Below are positions 45,603 to 57,989 of a stretch of 64,000 nucleotides of DNA, one piece after another (position 1 is the first letter of the stretch; every line of letters begins with the position of its first letter). The stretch comes from Dipteronia dyeriana (Eukaryota; Streptophyta; Magnoliopsida; Sapindales; Sapindaceae): assembly GCA_032871835.1 (NCBI GenBank), contig CM065297.1, forward strand, positions 71,721,253 to 71,785,252, in the 5' to 3' direction. The position numbers and the translations under genes were made by a program. Under the pieces are notes generated by a model. It ran no database searches. It was not told the DNA's origin and worked only from the letters and a program-made list of their open reading frames with translations.

Positions 45603-47531
45603 TTAGTGATAAGAGCACTCACCCTTCAACCACTTGTTCTTGGGTGTACCTACACAAACATTTCCAATATCATCCCTGACAACAATGTTAAATCTCGAGT
45701 AAAGTCCTTCGATGACTTGATTCACAAGAATATCACTAACACACACTTCCTTAACATAAACAACACAAGCTTTGTCAAGTTGAACAAGATTAGAATTCTT
45801 TCTACTCCACAACCTTTTCTCATGCTTAGCAAAATTATCATGTTTCTCAATTTTCAAGGCCTTAGCATTTTCAAGTTGAAGTTGAAGTTTAATCTCCTTA
45901 TCCCTAGATTCATTTCCTAATTTGCAATTTTCAATATATTTATAACACCTAGGCTTAATGTGACCTATTGTGTTGTAATAATAGTAAATTGGAATAAAAG
46001 ATGAGATTGTACCTTTTGGAGTTGAACTAGCTTCACTAGGAGTTTGCAAAGATACCTTGTTCGCCAACTTCTTCTTGGCTTTTGATCTTCTTCTCTTGTG
46101 TGGTTTCTTAACAATCACGACTTCATCAAAGTGTGTAGGAAGTAGTGCTTGAAAAAGCTCCTCTTCAACTACCAAATCGTCTTCACCACTATGAGAGTTA
46201 ACAAGACTCCTAACACTAGACACACTAACCGAATCAATCACTAAATCCTTGATAGCCTCCTTAGCCGTGTCTGTCTCTTCCATCAATTCTTGTTCTCTCT
46301 TCTTCAAAAAAGATATCACATTATCCTTCTCAAGGTTAATCATTTCAAGTTCTCTAAACTTCTTTATAATATCACCTTTTTCACCAAGAAGTCTACGAGT
46401 AACAACCACAAACTCATCTAGTTGCTTCTTGATCAAATCATCCTTCTCAACTACTTCTCTTTAAGCATTGTCTCTAGCTTCTTCAAGATTTTCTATCTTT
46501 TTCAACAACTCAAGATTAGTAGGTATGGAACTAGAGCTTGCATCATGATTTGCATCAAGGTTCTTGTTCAAAGATATTGTACTACCAACATCTAGTGAAG
46601 AATGAGAAGCCGTTAGAGCTACAAAGTTGCTCACCAACTCTTTATCAATTGAAGACTCACTACTCGAGCTCTCATTGTCACTAGAATGATCATCACTCCA
46701 AGTAGCCTCCAACACTTTGCCTTTCTTGTCTTTCTTAGATGGCTTCTTAGTACACTCACTAGCAAAGTGACCAAAACCTTGACAATTATAGCATTGAACC
46801 TCTTTCTTGTTCATGGCTTGACTATTCTTCAAAATCCCTGGAGATGATGTTCTCTTGACTCCTTTTTCCTTAGAAGACTTGCCTTTAGGCTTGGCATTCT
46901 TCTTTAGAAACTTCTTGAACCTTCAAACCAAGAGTGCCATTTCTTTATTTTCATCATCACTCTCCTCCTCGATAGCTTTGAGAGCAATTCCCTTACTCTT
47001 GATGTTTGGCTTCAAGCACATCTTATAAGTTTGGAGAGACCTAAGGAACTCATCGACGTTCATACTATCCACATCCTTGCTTTCCTCAATGGCCGTCACC
47101 TTTGATTTAAATCTCTTAGAAAGAGACCTAATGATTTTAAAATTTAAAAGCTCTTTTGAGATAGGTACTCCAAGTGCTTGACATTGGTTAGCTATGTTAA
47201 AAAGCCTGAATTGGAAGTCTTCTAACTTTTCTTCCTCACCCATACTTAAACCTTCAAATTGTGATGCCAACATTTGAAGCCTCGATTTCTTCACCGCTAA
47301 GGTTCCTTCATTAGTAACTTGGAGAGTATCCCAAGCTTCCTTTGTGGATTCAAGATTTTGAATGTAGGAGAATTGATGCCCATCAACTCCTCCAAAGATG
47401 GCATTCATAGCACGATGGTGCCATTTAGCAACCTCAAACCCATTCATTGTCCATTCACTACTTGGCTTGAGTATCATGGTTCCATCCTCTAAAACCTTGG
47501 TAGGAGGACTATAACCTTCTTCCACTACCAT
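45603..47531 (-). pseudogene. Copia C3 gag (UBN2 type) in three blocks
   Basis: Block 1 (47531-46923) is a UBN2-type gag domain with WHHRAMNAIFGGVDGHQF, STKEAWDTLQ and LQMLASQFEGLSM. Block 2 (46832-46461) has an intact CCHC knuckle, CYNCQGFGHFASEC, and an acidic serine-rich tail. Block 3 (46436-45603) is a charged coiled coil followed by a second knuckle that has lost its first cysteines (YYYYNTIGHIKPRC). Short breaks near 46920 and 46460 separate the blocks. The start lies upstream near 47640, where a stop interrupts the leader. The frame ends at 45603 without protease. Confidence 0.85.
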
Positions 47532-47735
47532 TCAAGCCCTTTCATTAATTGAGCGGATGTAGGCTTTCTATATCAACTTCCAATGCCCATAGTTAGTGCC
47601 ACGAAGTAATGGTGGCCTAGTATTTGAGGCTTCTTTTCGCCATTACATCATCTTGTAAACCCATGACTTCAAACGCCTTACAAAAAACCGTGAAAGTATC
47701 ACCTCGGACTAACACTAAGTGCAATCTAGTGTCCA

Positions 47736-47747
47736 GCTCTAATACCA
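47736..47747 (-). promoter_or_regulatory. C3 primer binding site (tRNA-Met type, one change)
   Basis: On the minus strand TGGTATTAGAGC, one base different from the initiator tRNA-Met site, two bases from the LTR end. Confidence 0.85.
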
Positions 47748-48194
47748 ATTGAAAACACATTCACGGTTAAATGCTCAAGGCTAATCTAGAAGGGGGTGAA
47801 TAGGTTAGGCACCTTTTTTGACTCCTTTAGAAACAAACAAAAGTTTGTCCCTCTAGATTGCTTGTATCACAATATATATCTTAATTAAAGACAATTAATC
47901 AATATATAAACACAAGTAAAGTGTGATACAAACAAGTAATTGTAACTCAAACACAATCTATATTATAAAGAGGAAGTCAACATACATAAAGAGTTCTATC
48001 CACAATACAAATATTAGAAAGATAGGGATAGAGAAAAGTTGACACAAGATATAACGTGGTAAACCTCCGAAGAGAAAACATACACGGGCTAGCAGCCACT
48101 GGCAAACAAAATCCACTAGTAGATAAGAAAAGTACAATCTCTCAAGTTACCTCTTCACCTAGAAACTACCCTCCTATCCTACTCTAGAAGTTGC

Positions 48195-48500
48195 CGCCCT
48201 ATGCTCAACAATCTGAGGCTTCACACCTCTTGTTAAGACTTCCTTGCTCACCTTATCCGGATCTTCACAACCCAAGGCAAGACTTCTTGCTCAACTATCC
48301 GAGTCTTCCCGAGTCTAGTCAAGACTTCCTTGCTTACCTATTCGAGTTCTCCTAACTCTAGGAAAGACTTCTTGCTCGACTATCCAAGGCTTCACACCTT
48401 TAGCCAAGACTTCCTTGCTCGACAATCTGAGGCTTCACACCTCTTGCCAAGTCTTCTTGCTCAACACCATAGGTCTCACACCTATTGTCAAGACTTCCTT
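48195..48500. repeat. About 45-bp tandem repeat array in the C3 LTR
   Basis: Six to seven degenerate units with AAGACTTCCTTGCTC and AATCTGAGGCTTCACACCTC. Same family as the arrays in the inverted LTR pair. Confidence 0.88.
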
Positions 48501-49509
48501 CTCACAAGGCATCCATGTGATCATGAATGCAAAACACAAACAAGCACGCAACATAGAATGCTATGATCAAAACATCCTATGGAAAATACTAGACATAAGC
48601 ATTAATGCACAAATCACATATAGTCTAGTTAATCATGCATGAGTAGTCAATCTAGATTATGTAAGATATGATCAACATTAATCACAAACTAGATTCATGC
48701 ATATATCTAAACTTGAATCATAAGATATGATCAACAAATCACAAGACCAAGTTTAAATCACAAAAACCTAAAAACATACTAAAATCATATGACAAAGTCA
48801 AATAGATCTAAGCATAAGTTCTAGAGCATATTCCCAATCATAGATTTAACAAATCATATGAATAGCTCAAAAGAACATAAGCACATGTATTATGTGAGAA
48901 TTTCGGTCAAGTGAGCCTAATACATGTGAAGAACTATTTATCTCAAAATCAATCAATCAAAGATCACAAAATAGTCCTAGAATCAAAGCTAGCACAATAC
49001 AATCCCAAACATGTGATAACATAGGCAAAATCAAAACCTAACTCAACATGAATGATTTCAATTGAAATTCAATCTAGCTTTGAAAGTGTTCAAAACACAA
49101 ATCAAAACACTCACAATATACAAATATATGTAGAAGAAGAAAACCCAAGGAAATTGACCAAGTTTTAAAAGAAAACTTAGAGAGAAAATCAATACCTTAG
49201 TTGATCTAGGTGCAGTCCCGTTTTTGTATGATTAGACACCAAAACCAGCAGCAAAATAAACTTAAACCTTTAGAGAAAAGATGGAGGATGAACAGATGAA
49301 CACTCTTAACTTCGAATAACTCAAATCTAAGTTCAAATGAAGAAGTTATGGTGTTTGGAAGGTGAGAAAATTTAGAGAGAAAAATGCTGCACACTTGATT
49401 TGAATTTCTTCTTAGAATGAAATGTGAGAGGGAAAGAGTTTATAAAGGAGTGGGAGACTTGGACATGTGAAATGAACAAGAGGGGAAAAATGAAGCCTAG
49501 CAAGCTTGC

Positions 49510-49581
49510 TGCCTGAGATGGTGCATGGGCATCTCGGGGCAGCAAGCCTTCTGCCCCGAGATGGCCACACGCCATCTCGGG
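49510..49581. other. Two consecutive GC-rich stem-loops in the C3 LTR
   Basis: CCCGAGATGGC-CACAC-GCCATCTCGGG (49555-49581) is an 11-bp perfect stem. Just before it, CTGCC.GAGATG...CATCTC.GGCAG (about 49510-49543) forms a second. Role unknown. They lie in the upstream half of the LTR. Confidence 0.8.
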
Positions 49582-50043
49582 AAAGAAGACAATGCTTGCT
49601 TCTTTCTCCTTCGACCCTCCTTCGAGTTCTTCGACCGTTCTCCGGTCTCCAAACTCAGAATTTAAATCCGTTTATGGATTAAAAACTGTAACTCTCACAT
49701 GGACATGGACATATAAGATACTCAACCCAGAAAATAATAATTCGACTCGATATACGAAGACGAAGACAATGTATGAAACATGAGTTGAAAGTGTAGTATC
49801 TTTTGACTTAGAACTTGAAATCAATAGTATGAGTAACCGAAATGGCCGGAACTCAATCAAGAATGATTTAAGACTAAATCCAAGTTCAATATCCATGTTA
49901 TACAAACATATACACAAACAAACACAATTCACACTAGAATGCAAACTACATAGAGATAGTTTCCAATCATGCATATTCCAAAACATGTTATTTCCAAACC
50001 AATGCATGAGCATTCATCTTCAAGTGTGTGTATGTGTTATACA

Positions 50044-50200
50044 TGGTGCACAACGATGCAGGGACACATATGAATGAATTGTATGTGTGTGCCAATAAAG
50101 GTGCACAATGATGCAGGGACACAAATGTATGATATGTGTGTGTGTGCCTATAAAGGTGCACAACTATGCAGGGACACAAATGTATGATATGTGTGTGTGT
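50044..50200. repeat. 58-bp minisatellite with GT runs, about three units
   Basis: Units of GGTGCACAATGATGCAGGGACACA followed by a TATGTGTGTGTG stretch, repeated about three times. Confidence 0.88.
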
Positions 50201-50408
50201 GTCTAAGCCTTGTACGAGAAAGATAAGGTCTTAGTATACCTTTGTAGAACCAAATTGCATCCTTTCTCTTTGAAGACTTAGAACTTGCTTTGACTTGTTG
50301 TTTCTTCTTCCTTGAAGCTTGAATCATCATGAACCTAAACAACTAAGTCATTACAAGTAAACATTATTTTGATATGGAATTCATGCCAACACAAACTAAA
50401 ACCTAACA

Positions 50409-52173
50409 CAAGAATCATTTCCTTAGGTGGATTTATTTGGTAGTTAAGAATCCTTATCTAAAAGGAAATCTAACTTCTCCTATATCCATATGGACTGGCC
50501 GAATTTCTCTGTGATATAGATTAGGAGAGTTAATTCTTTTCCTAAGAAGGATTACTTGGTAGTTAAGAATCCTTTCCTTAGGTAGTTAAGAATCCTTTCC
50601 TTAGGTAGATTTACTTGGTGGTTAAGAATCCTTTTCAAAAAGGAATTCTATCCTAACATCAAGACTTCTAATCAAACTCAATAGTGTATTTGTAACCATA
50701 TTAAAGACTTCCTAATTTGATTAGATAAGTAATTCCTTTTATTTATGTACTTATCAAATATAGTCTTTAACATTAACTATACTACCAACAATAGTATAGT
50801 GTTAGGAGACCATCTCCTACTAGGAAAAAGATTTTGACTTTTAATTAAATAATTAATTAATCAACAAATTAATTAATTTCTATTTAATTATATAATAAAA
50901 TAAAATAATATATTTAAGCTATTTTTAATAGCCTTTGCCGCCCATACAAAATATATGGACCATATATTATTTTTCTTATTTTATTAAATCCATTGGACCT
51001 TAATAAAAAAAGTCCACATGTGAACTAGACATATTCTTACAAAAAGAAACAAGTTCTCATGCCTTATTACAATTCTAGATGGACCCCTAAATTGGTCCAG
51101 TAGACTATATCAAGTGATCCATACAAGTTCGTGTGGATTGGGGATCTTGGCGGGCTATCTAAATTTAAGCTCCAATAGACACAACCCAATCACAATCAAC
51201 AAATGATTCACTTAGGTCCGATCTATTTAATTTTAGTTCATTCCACTAAATAACTAAAATTGAACTCTTAAATAAAGATAGAATAAGTTGATGTCACTCA
51301 CTCATACCCTAGACAACCTTATTAGAGAAAGTGTATCCTCATGAAGAATACCAGTAATCGCCAAGAGCTCATAGACCGCCTATAGCTCTCCAAGTTACCA
51401 TATTTACTCATATGACCACATTTTGAACTTGGTTATTTTGACTTATCCAGAAGCCATGTTTCAATAGACAATATCGAAAACTTAACGTTAAGATTTAATA
51501 TCCAACACCTCAAAACATCCATATGATGGTATTCTACTCTCATTCAATAAATGGAGCCATGATGTCCATATCTATAAATGAAGTCCTCTATCGATTAACA
51601 AATGAATACCACCAAACTATCGAGGATAGACTATGCTATATAATCGTACACATTGATAGCTTAAATGATAACACTTGCAACCATAAGTCTATCATTTATC
51701 TCAGGATTGAGATAGACTCCCCGTTTGAATTCAAATGAAAACTTTTATCCATTGACAGTTCTAGATAAAGTACTTCATTTTGATCATATTCAATACACCC
51801 AGTGCACTAGATTTATTTGCCCAAAGACACCACACTTTGATGATTTTAGACTCATCATAACACATTTGATTCCACTCAAGTGATAGCAAAAGAATCTACA
51901 ACTTTGACAAGATAAAGGCGCTCAATCTTCTATCTTAAGTTGTGAATATTATTCAAGACTAACTAAAGAATTGTGTCTACCTCATACATATCTAGATGTA
52001 TGAAAAATTCTTCTTTTCTCATAGTCTTTTAACCTTATGATTATTTACTTTTGATAATTATAATAGTTAAACTATAAATGTTATAAGATTTGTTAAACTA
52101 GAAATCACTTTATTCATATGAAAAGATTGTTATTTACAATATTGCACTCTTACTATCGAGCATAATCCTAACA
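50409..52173 (-). mobile_element. LTR-like repeat R2, second copy of R1
   Basis: Matches R1 (38440-39735) over about 1.25 kb and continues to 52173, where the minus strand starts TGTTAGGATTATG, an LTR-like beginning. No coding sequence. The C3 LTR start (50408) interrupts its other side, so C3 probably inserted into this repeat. Confidence 0.65.
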
Positions 52174-52323
52174 CCGACGTCATTACAACCCTAATCTCTA
52201 TTTAAATTCAAACTTACTGCCTAATTTCATGCAATTCTTTCAATTTCAAATTTTCTGGTTTCTTTTCTCTTGCTACCTTCTGTCAATTTTCCTTTTTTCT
52301 TAACCCCCAAAACCTGTTCTATC

Positions 52324-53964
52324 ATGTCGAAGATCAATCGTGACTCCATTGACTCCCTTGTTGAAGGCACAGAGGTCTCAAGTCTAGCCCATGGAAAAAT
52401 GGGCTCGACGAAACTAGGCGGGGATGACTCTCTTCCATCCTCGCAACATCGATCGAACCGAAATATAGCCATCGGGACTGAGTTTTCTAACCAATCGGAG
52501 AATCCTTTAAACTTGGTTGACGAGGACTTCGGTGAAGAGAATAGGGTCGATGTCAGTGGAGAGGACCAGGTCACAGTCGTCGATCCTTTCTTGGAGTGGC
52601 GTCCTCCATATGACTTCAGGGTCATTCCAGATTCTGCCGTTGACCCAAAGTCGATCAGCCACTTGAGGATGAAATACGACATTCCTAGCAGCGTCTCTCT
52701 TACATCCCACATAGAAATTACGACATCTTTAACCCACCTAAAGGCATGCTCCCCATCCATGTTATAGCCTTCGAGAGTGGGGTAAGGCTCCCTTTTTATC
52801 TCACCCTTCGGCGGGCTCTTAACGCCCTTCAGTTGGCTCCCCTTCAGTTGGCTCCTCTCCAGTTAAAACCCCACTTCTGGAGGCATATGGTTGGCTTCCT
52901 CGTGCTATGGAGGGAGCAATGTGAGCTAAGAAAGATAACCAGAGAGCCAGGGGTAGAGGAGCTTGCTTTCCTTTTTCAGATTGGGAGCCTGTCCGGGGTC
53001 CCTCGAGGTCAATTTTACACCAAGGCCAAGAACATGTTTAATTTCATCATCCCCGGAGCTTTAAAGAAGGACCTAACCTGGAAAGAAGAATGAATATTGG
53101 CAGCCCACTGAATCTGAGATGGTGCTGAAGGCCATCATTGCTAGGAACTACTTAAACCTGAAATTTTTAACTACTGACTCTTTTGATCCTCATAGGGTAA
53201 ACCACTATCTTCAAATACCTGACGCTACTCCTCGTAAGTACCTTCAATCATCAAGCTTTTGAGTCATTGAATGGTTCAGTTCTGACGGCTTTATTCCTTT
53301 TTTAACAGTTTTTGTTGTTGTTCCAGCTTCTCACGAAGCCCGGCAAGCTCGAACCCCTCTCCCTCTTTTCAGGTCGTCCCTAGGAACCTTCTTGGCTACC
53401 TCGGAAGCTTCAGGCTGAAGTGGAAGCCTCTTTCAGAGAGGGGTATTTCTATGCCTCTTTCCAGGTCGCAGAAGCCCTCCCTGTTCCCTTTGACCTCTCC
53501 AGCATCGCCGGCTAGGATAGGGAAGGCATCATGTCTCAGGTTGCAGAGATGTCTTGCCACAACAATGACGGACCGGGTATTTCTACTGGAGAAGAAGCCG
53601 GAAAGCAGCCTGAAATATCATATTTACCTCCTCCTCTCCCGGCCTTCCTTGCGTCAGGTCCCGGAGAATCTTAGAGGGGGGTTCAACCTATGGAGCCAGA
53701 AGAATGAGAGATCATTCCAGAGTCAACGGCCAATCTTCTTGATGCTGCCATACCACCTGAGGTCATGGCGGTGGTCAATGAGATCTTGGAGGAGGATTCA
53801 ACTGAGCAACAGCTAATCGGGGGGCATCCTCAAAAAGAGGTGGAAAGGCGGCTAACCGTGATGAGAGGCCACCAGAAAGAGGAGCAGAGGGCGAGGTTCA
53901 TCCTGAGGAAGAAGAACCTGGAGGAAATCATGAGGATGCATAAGTTTGATTCCATCCCCTTGTA
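52324..53964 (+). pseudogene. T1 ORF1 (putative gypsy-type transposon domain, PF04195-like)
   Basis: Starts MSKINRDSIDSLVEGTE at 52324. An acidic part leads to YDFRVIPDSAVDP and ISHLRMKYDIPSSVSL. After a frame change near 52745 come IAFESGVRLPF, HMVGFLVLWREQC and a region ending KNMFNFIIPG, the core of this plant domain. The 15-bp phrase encoding LAPLQ is duplicated (52828-52860). A stop at 53091 is followed by more coding sequence (EYWQPTESEMVLK) up to a possible GTAAGT donor at 53234, with an acceptor near 53327. The last block (53765-53964) ends ARFILRKKNLEEIMRMHKFDSIPL. Function unknown. Confidence 0.7.
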
Positions 53965-54550
53965 ACTTATTCTGAATGCCCGGAAAGGGGGGTGGGCATC
54001 CCTTCTTTATTCATGCTTAATCATCATCATCACTCTTTTTTTTTTGTAGCCTGGAACCAAGGGTTGGGCTCTCTGTTCAATTGTTGTAGCCTTACTGGGG
54101 GATAGGCTCCCCAACTCATTAATGAAATTTCACTTTTAGATCTTGTTCAAATTTTGACTTGCATGTACTTGCTTCACTTCTGATGTCCTTCAAGGTTCAG
54201 CCTCTATAGCAGCCTGACTTAGCTTGGGAAAAGTAACAAGATAGGAACATTGCTTAAGAGTTAAAGTAGATATCTAGCTCGGGCTTTCTGACTCGATAGA
54301 GACTTGTAGCTCAATTAATTCAGTGAATAGTCCCCTTGTAGATCAGTCCACACCTGTCACAGTAAGCAACCATATATACGCAGAGAATTAGACACCAGTA
54401 ATAACTGGGACAATAGAGTTAAAGCAAAAGAGTCCTCCATCATCCTGCCCTTCTAAGGGGTTATAACCCGAATGAGGTATCAAATAGAGAACAGTCTAGC
54501 CCACTCTTAGGCATGGGATCGGGAGGGCTACCGCACTTTGAAACTCGAGT
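53965..54550. other. T1 spacer between ORF1 and minisatellite
   Basis: No coding sequence or RNA gene recognised. Confidence 0.5.
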
Positions 54551-54946
54551 CCTTCTTGGGGGTGGTAGCCCTACCAAGGCATCAGGAGGGCTATCTAGCT
54601 GTTTCCTGGCATCAAGATCTGGATGGCAAATATGCTCTTACACTCAAACCCTTCTTAGGGGTGGTTGCCCGACCAAGGCATCAAGAAGGTTATCTAGCTA
54701 TTTCCTGGTCTCGAGATCTGGATGGAAACTATGCTCTTACACTCAGACCTTTCTTAGGGGTGGTAGCCCGACCAAGGCATCAGGAGGGCTATCTAGCTAT
54801 TTCCTGGTCTCGAGATCTGGATGGCAACTATGCTCTTACACTGAGACCCTTTTTGGGGGTGGTAGCCCGACCAAGGCATCAAAAGGGCTATCTAGCTATT
54901 TCCTGGTCTCGAGATCTGGATGGCAACTATGCTCTTACACTAAGAC
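54551..54946 (+). repeat. 99-bp tandem repeat, four units, divisible by three
   Basis: Units begin at 54551, 54650, 54749 and 54848, each running from CCTTCTTGGGGGTGGTAGCC to CTTACACTC. Because 99 is 33 codons, two overlapping frames (54513-55106 and 54538-55002) stay open through all units. They are probably not genes. It lies between ORF1 and gag. Confidence 0.95.
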
Positions 54947-55499
54947 CCTTCTACCAAGAGTATCGGGACAAGCTTCCGCTGCTTCGACAGGAAAGGTCCT
55001 GAAGAAAGGAAGAAAATTCAGACTCTATAGCCAGATCCCAGACCAGCCAGCCACTGTGCGGGCTTTGGATCCCCTTATGGGAAGCCAGGTCGAGTTTGGC
55101 CAATAAGCGGCGGCCTTTGTGGAGAACGTCCCCCTTCATCTGCTCGCCGAGGGTATTGCTATCTAGGAAGCAAACCTCTGAAATCAAGGGGAATTAAACA
55201 GGCCCGGGACTAGACAACTCGCATTTGATCGCCTTGGTCATACCCCTCAAGAGCCAGCTCATAATAGAACGGGACTCCCGCATTCGATCCGGGATAGGTT
55301 AGAGCTTATACCCCCCGTTCCTGAAGCATTGCCATATTACCAACCCAGGCAAGTCAAGTCCGCGGTGGACGTCCCTCCCTGAGAGTGACGAGAGCTTCTT
55401 CCCCCAACGACTTCAAGGAGGAAAACCTGAGCTAGGAAATAGGAGAATCAGCAAAGCCCCCAGTCAGACCCCCTTTGAAGAAAGAATCGGGTAGATGCC

Positions 55500-56220
55500 C
55501 CATCTCGTCAGGTTTGATAGTGACGATACTGAGACCAAATCAAGAAAACCCGAGAGCCAGCACTTGAGATACTAGTTGGCAGAGCTTCGGAAAGAGGTCA
55601 AGCAGATGAATAAGGGGAAGTACAAGAAGGACCCTCTAAGTGAAATGAATGCTCTATTCACCAGAAGGATCCGAGAAGCGGAGGTCCCACCAAAATTCAG
55701 AATGCCGACTGACAGGTTCTCCAGGATTGAGGATCCCTTGAGCCACTTGGAGAGCTTCGTTCAATATATGGAGGTCCAGAACAAGAAAAGAGCAGTTATG
55801 TGTCGAATGTTCCCAACTACGCTGACGAATTACGCTAAGACCTGGTTTAGAAAGCTACCCGCTGGCAGTGTGAATTCCTTCACGAAGTTGTCAACCGATT
55901 TCTGCTCATAATTCCAGGGAGTTAAGCTCCGTTTGAAGGACCCAATCCATCTGTAGTACGTTATCCAAGAGAGAGGGGAAACCCTCCGGGATTATGTTGA
56001 GTGTTTCCATAAGGAAGTCATCCAGATTGGGGTCTTCACCGAGAAAGAAACTCTCACCAACTTTAGAAGAAACTTATGGGCAGACAAGCTTTTCTGGTCT
56101 TTTGCCAAGAGACCTTCAGAGAACTACCAAGAAGCCTAAGATCGGGCTTTGGAGCAAATTGAAGTCAGCGAACAACTCAAGGTCAAGATGGAACATGATG
56201 ATATGAGAGCTGTAAAGTGA
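55500..56220 (+). pseudogene. T1 gag, Retrotrans_gag domain
   Basis: Coding begins near 55500 (VRFDSDDTETKS) and continues in the same frame with LAELRKEVKQMNKGKY. The core is RFSRIEDPLSHLESFVQYM and TYAKTWFRKL-like residues (here NYAKTWFRKLPAGSVNSF), which match gypsy gag proteins. TAA at 55909 and TAG at 55955 interrupt it. LKDPIHL, GETLRDYVECFHKE and ALEQIEVSEQLK follow. Before 55500, the piece 55200-55400 is a degraded N-terminal region. Confidence 0.85.
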
Positions 56221-56700
56221 CAAAAGAAGGAAGCTCCCAAACCCGATAAAGTTTAGAAAAGCCAGAACAAGCCCCCCCCCCCAATAAGTTGACGTATCGC
56301 TTCCCCATTTCTCAACCCAGATCGAAAAGATATTCAGCAAAACGAACTCCTCCGTGAACTCCACCTTCTCCTAGGACAGTGGCCCCAATAGCTCGAGATA
56401 AGAGAGGATATGATCGTTACACCCTTCAAAATGCATCCCGTGAAATAATCTATCTCGTCATTCGGGACAAGGGGTTGCTACAGAAGCCCGTACCCATGAA
56501 GGCCGATGTCGATAAGAGGAATCGTTATAAGTATTGTGAATTTCATGAAGACGTGGGACACAACACTTCAGAGTGCTATAACCTGTAAAATCAGATCGAG
56601 GCTTTGATAAGGGGAGGATATTTGGTAGAATTCTTACAGCAAGTAAGGGATAACATTCAGAATGGACGGGAAGTACAAGCCGAGATCCGTGAGAACGCTT
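56221..56700 (+). pseudogene. T1 gag C-terminus with zinc finger
   Basis: DKRGYDRYTLQNASREIIYL leads to a cysteine-histidine motif, CEFHEDVGHNTSEC (about 56536-56577), as in Tat-type gag proteins. TAA at 56586 follows, then NQIEALIRGGYLVEFLQQ continues past it. A nine-base C run at 56273-56281 causes a frame change. Confidence 0.8.
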
Positions 56701-56708
56701 AGAAAAGA

Positions 56709-57989
56709 ATGGGGGAGCAGGCGGATCTGATGCAACAAATCCAGATAATACATACCATCAGCGGAGGACCTATTCCGGCTGGGACCTCCAACAATTTAAG
56801 GAAAAACCACGTAAGGAAAGTCCCTCGTATGGACGAAGGGCGGGGTATCTTCAAGGTCGACCAAAGCCTGACTTACCCCTCCAAGTTGTCACATATCATT
56901 TTCACCGAAGCGGATGTCTACAACACCGTGCAGCCTCATGATGATCCCATAATGATCATGGTACAGATTGCCATGGTACACCGTGTGCTCGTCGACACGG
57001 GCAGCAGCGTCGATGTCTTATTTAAAGACACCTTGGAAAAACTAAACTTGAAACAATGGTGTTACAATAGTTGCACTACCCCGCTATATAGGTTCACTGG
57101 GGACTCAATCATACCCATGGGTTTAAAAATCCTACCAGTGATCATTGGAGCCACACCTCTCCAGCAGAATATCATGAAATACTTCATGGTGGTGGATACC
57201 TCGTCGGCCTACGATGCAATATTAGGAAGGCCATTTTTATCATCCTTGAAAGGGGACCTATCCATCTACCACAACGTCCTGAAGTTCCCTGTAGGAGACA
57301 AGGTGGGGAAAGTTAGGGGTGATCAGCAAGCAGCCAAAAGATGTTATGCAGCGTCTGCCAACCCAACAGATCTAGCAAAACAACTTGCCCAGGTGACAAT
57401 GATCCAAGATAGGGCAGCCCCTGTATTGACCCTAAGAGATTTAGGGCCTACAAATCACCCTGAGGACGACCCCGTGGTGCCAGACAAGGAGAAGCAGAGA
57501 AGGGAATGGGCCAACGGCCATCCAATGGATAAGTTAGAAGAGCTTCCTATCCGAAAGGGCGATCCCTCGAAGGTTGTCAAAGTCGGAGCCACCCTTGAGC
57601 AGGGAGTGAAAGAGGGTTTGATCAAGCTCCTCACAGAGTTCAATGACATTTTTGCTTGGAGTCATGATGAGATACCTGGGATCCCGATGACTTTGGTTGC
57701 TCATCGATTGGCAGTGGACCCGACCTTTAAACCCATTAAACAAAAAAGGCGTCACTACAACGCTGAAAGAAATGTTGTAGTCCAGGAAGAAAGGGATAAG
57801 TTAACCGAAGCGGGCTTCAACAGAAAGGCACGCTACCCCGAGTGGATCACCAATGTGGTCATGGTCATGGTCACAAAGGCGAATGGGAAGTGGCGCATGT
57901 GCATCGATTATACTGACCTCAACCAGGCATGCCAAAAAGACAGTTTCCCTCTACCAAAAATTGATCAGTTAGTTGACTTCACCTCCTGA
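56709..57989 (+). pseudogene. T1 protease and N-terminal reverse transcriptase
   Basis: A 426-codon open frame. The protease active site is LVDTGSSVDVLF (residues 95-106), with DAILGRPFL near residue 169. The RT begins after FAWSHDEIPGIP and HRLAVDPTFKPIKQKRR. TKANGKWRMCIDYTDLNQACQKDSFPLP (written here in part: GKWRMCIDYTDLN) is RT motif 1-2. TGA at 57987 ends it before LLSFMDAFLGYNQI, the next RT motif. Upstream it shares the frame with the gag end. Confidence 0.88.

Larger units (their letters stand above)
47750..50408 (-). mobile_element. Copia C3 5' LTR, about 2.66 kb
   Basis: On the minus strand it would start TGTTAGGTTTTAG (50408) and end ATGTGTTTTCA (47750) just before the primer site. 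It contains the 45-bp array (48195-48500), two stem-loops (49510-49581), the GACCGTTCTCCGGTC word (49636) and a 58-bp minisatellite (50044-50200). The end is firm. The start is inferred from the TGTTAGG phrase and from the change to repeat R2 beyond it. At 2.66 kb it is long for a copia LTR. Confidence 0.6.

Noticed and set aside
48195..48500. CRISPR-like array
   Set aside because: Units are degenerate head-to-tail repeats without unique spacers, in a plant LTR.
52227..52760. 177-codon minus-strand frame
   Set aside because: Lies opposite ORF1 of T1, whose plus-strand product has family features.
54513..55106. Two overlapping long frames with four repeated 33-residue blocks
   Set aside because: Both stay open only because the 99-bp repeat length is a multiple of three. 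No known domain, and two equally good frames argue against either being a gene.
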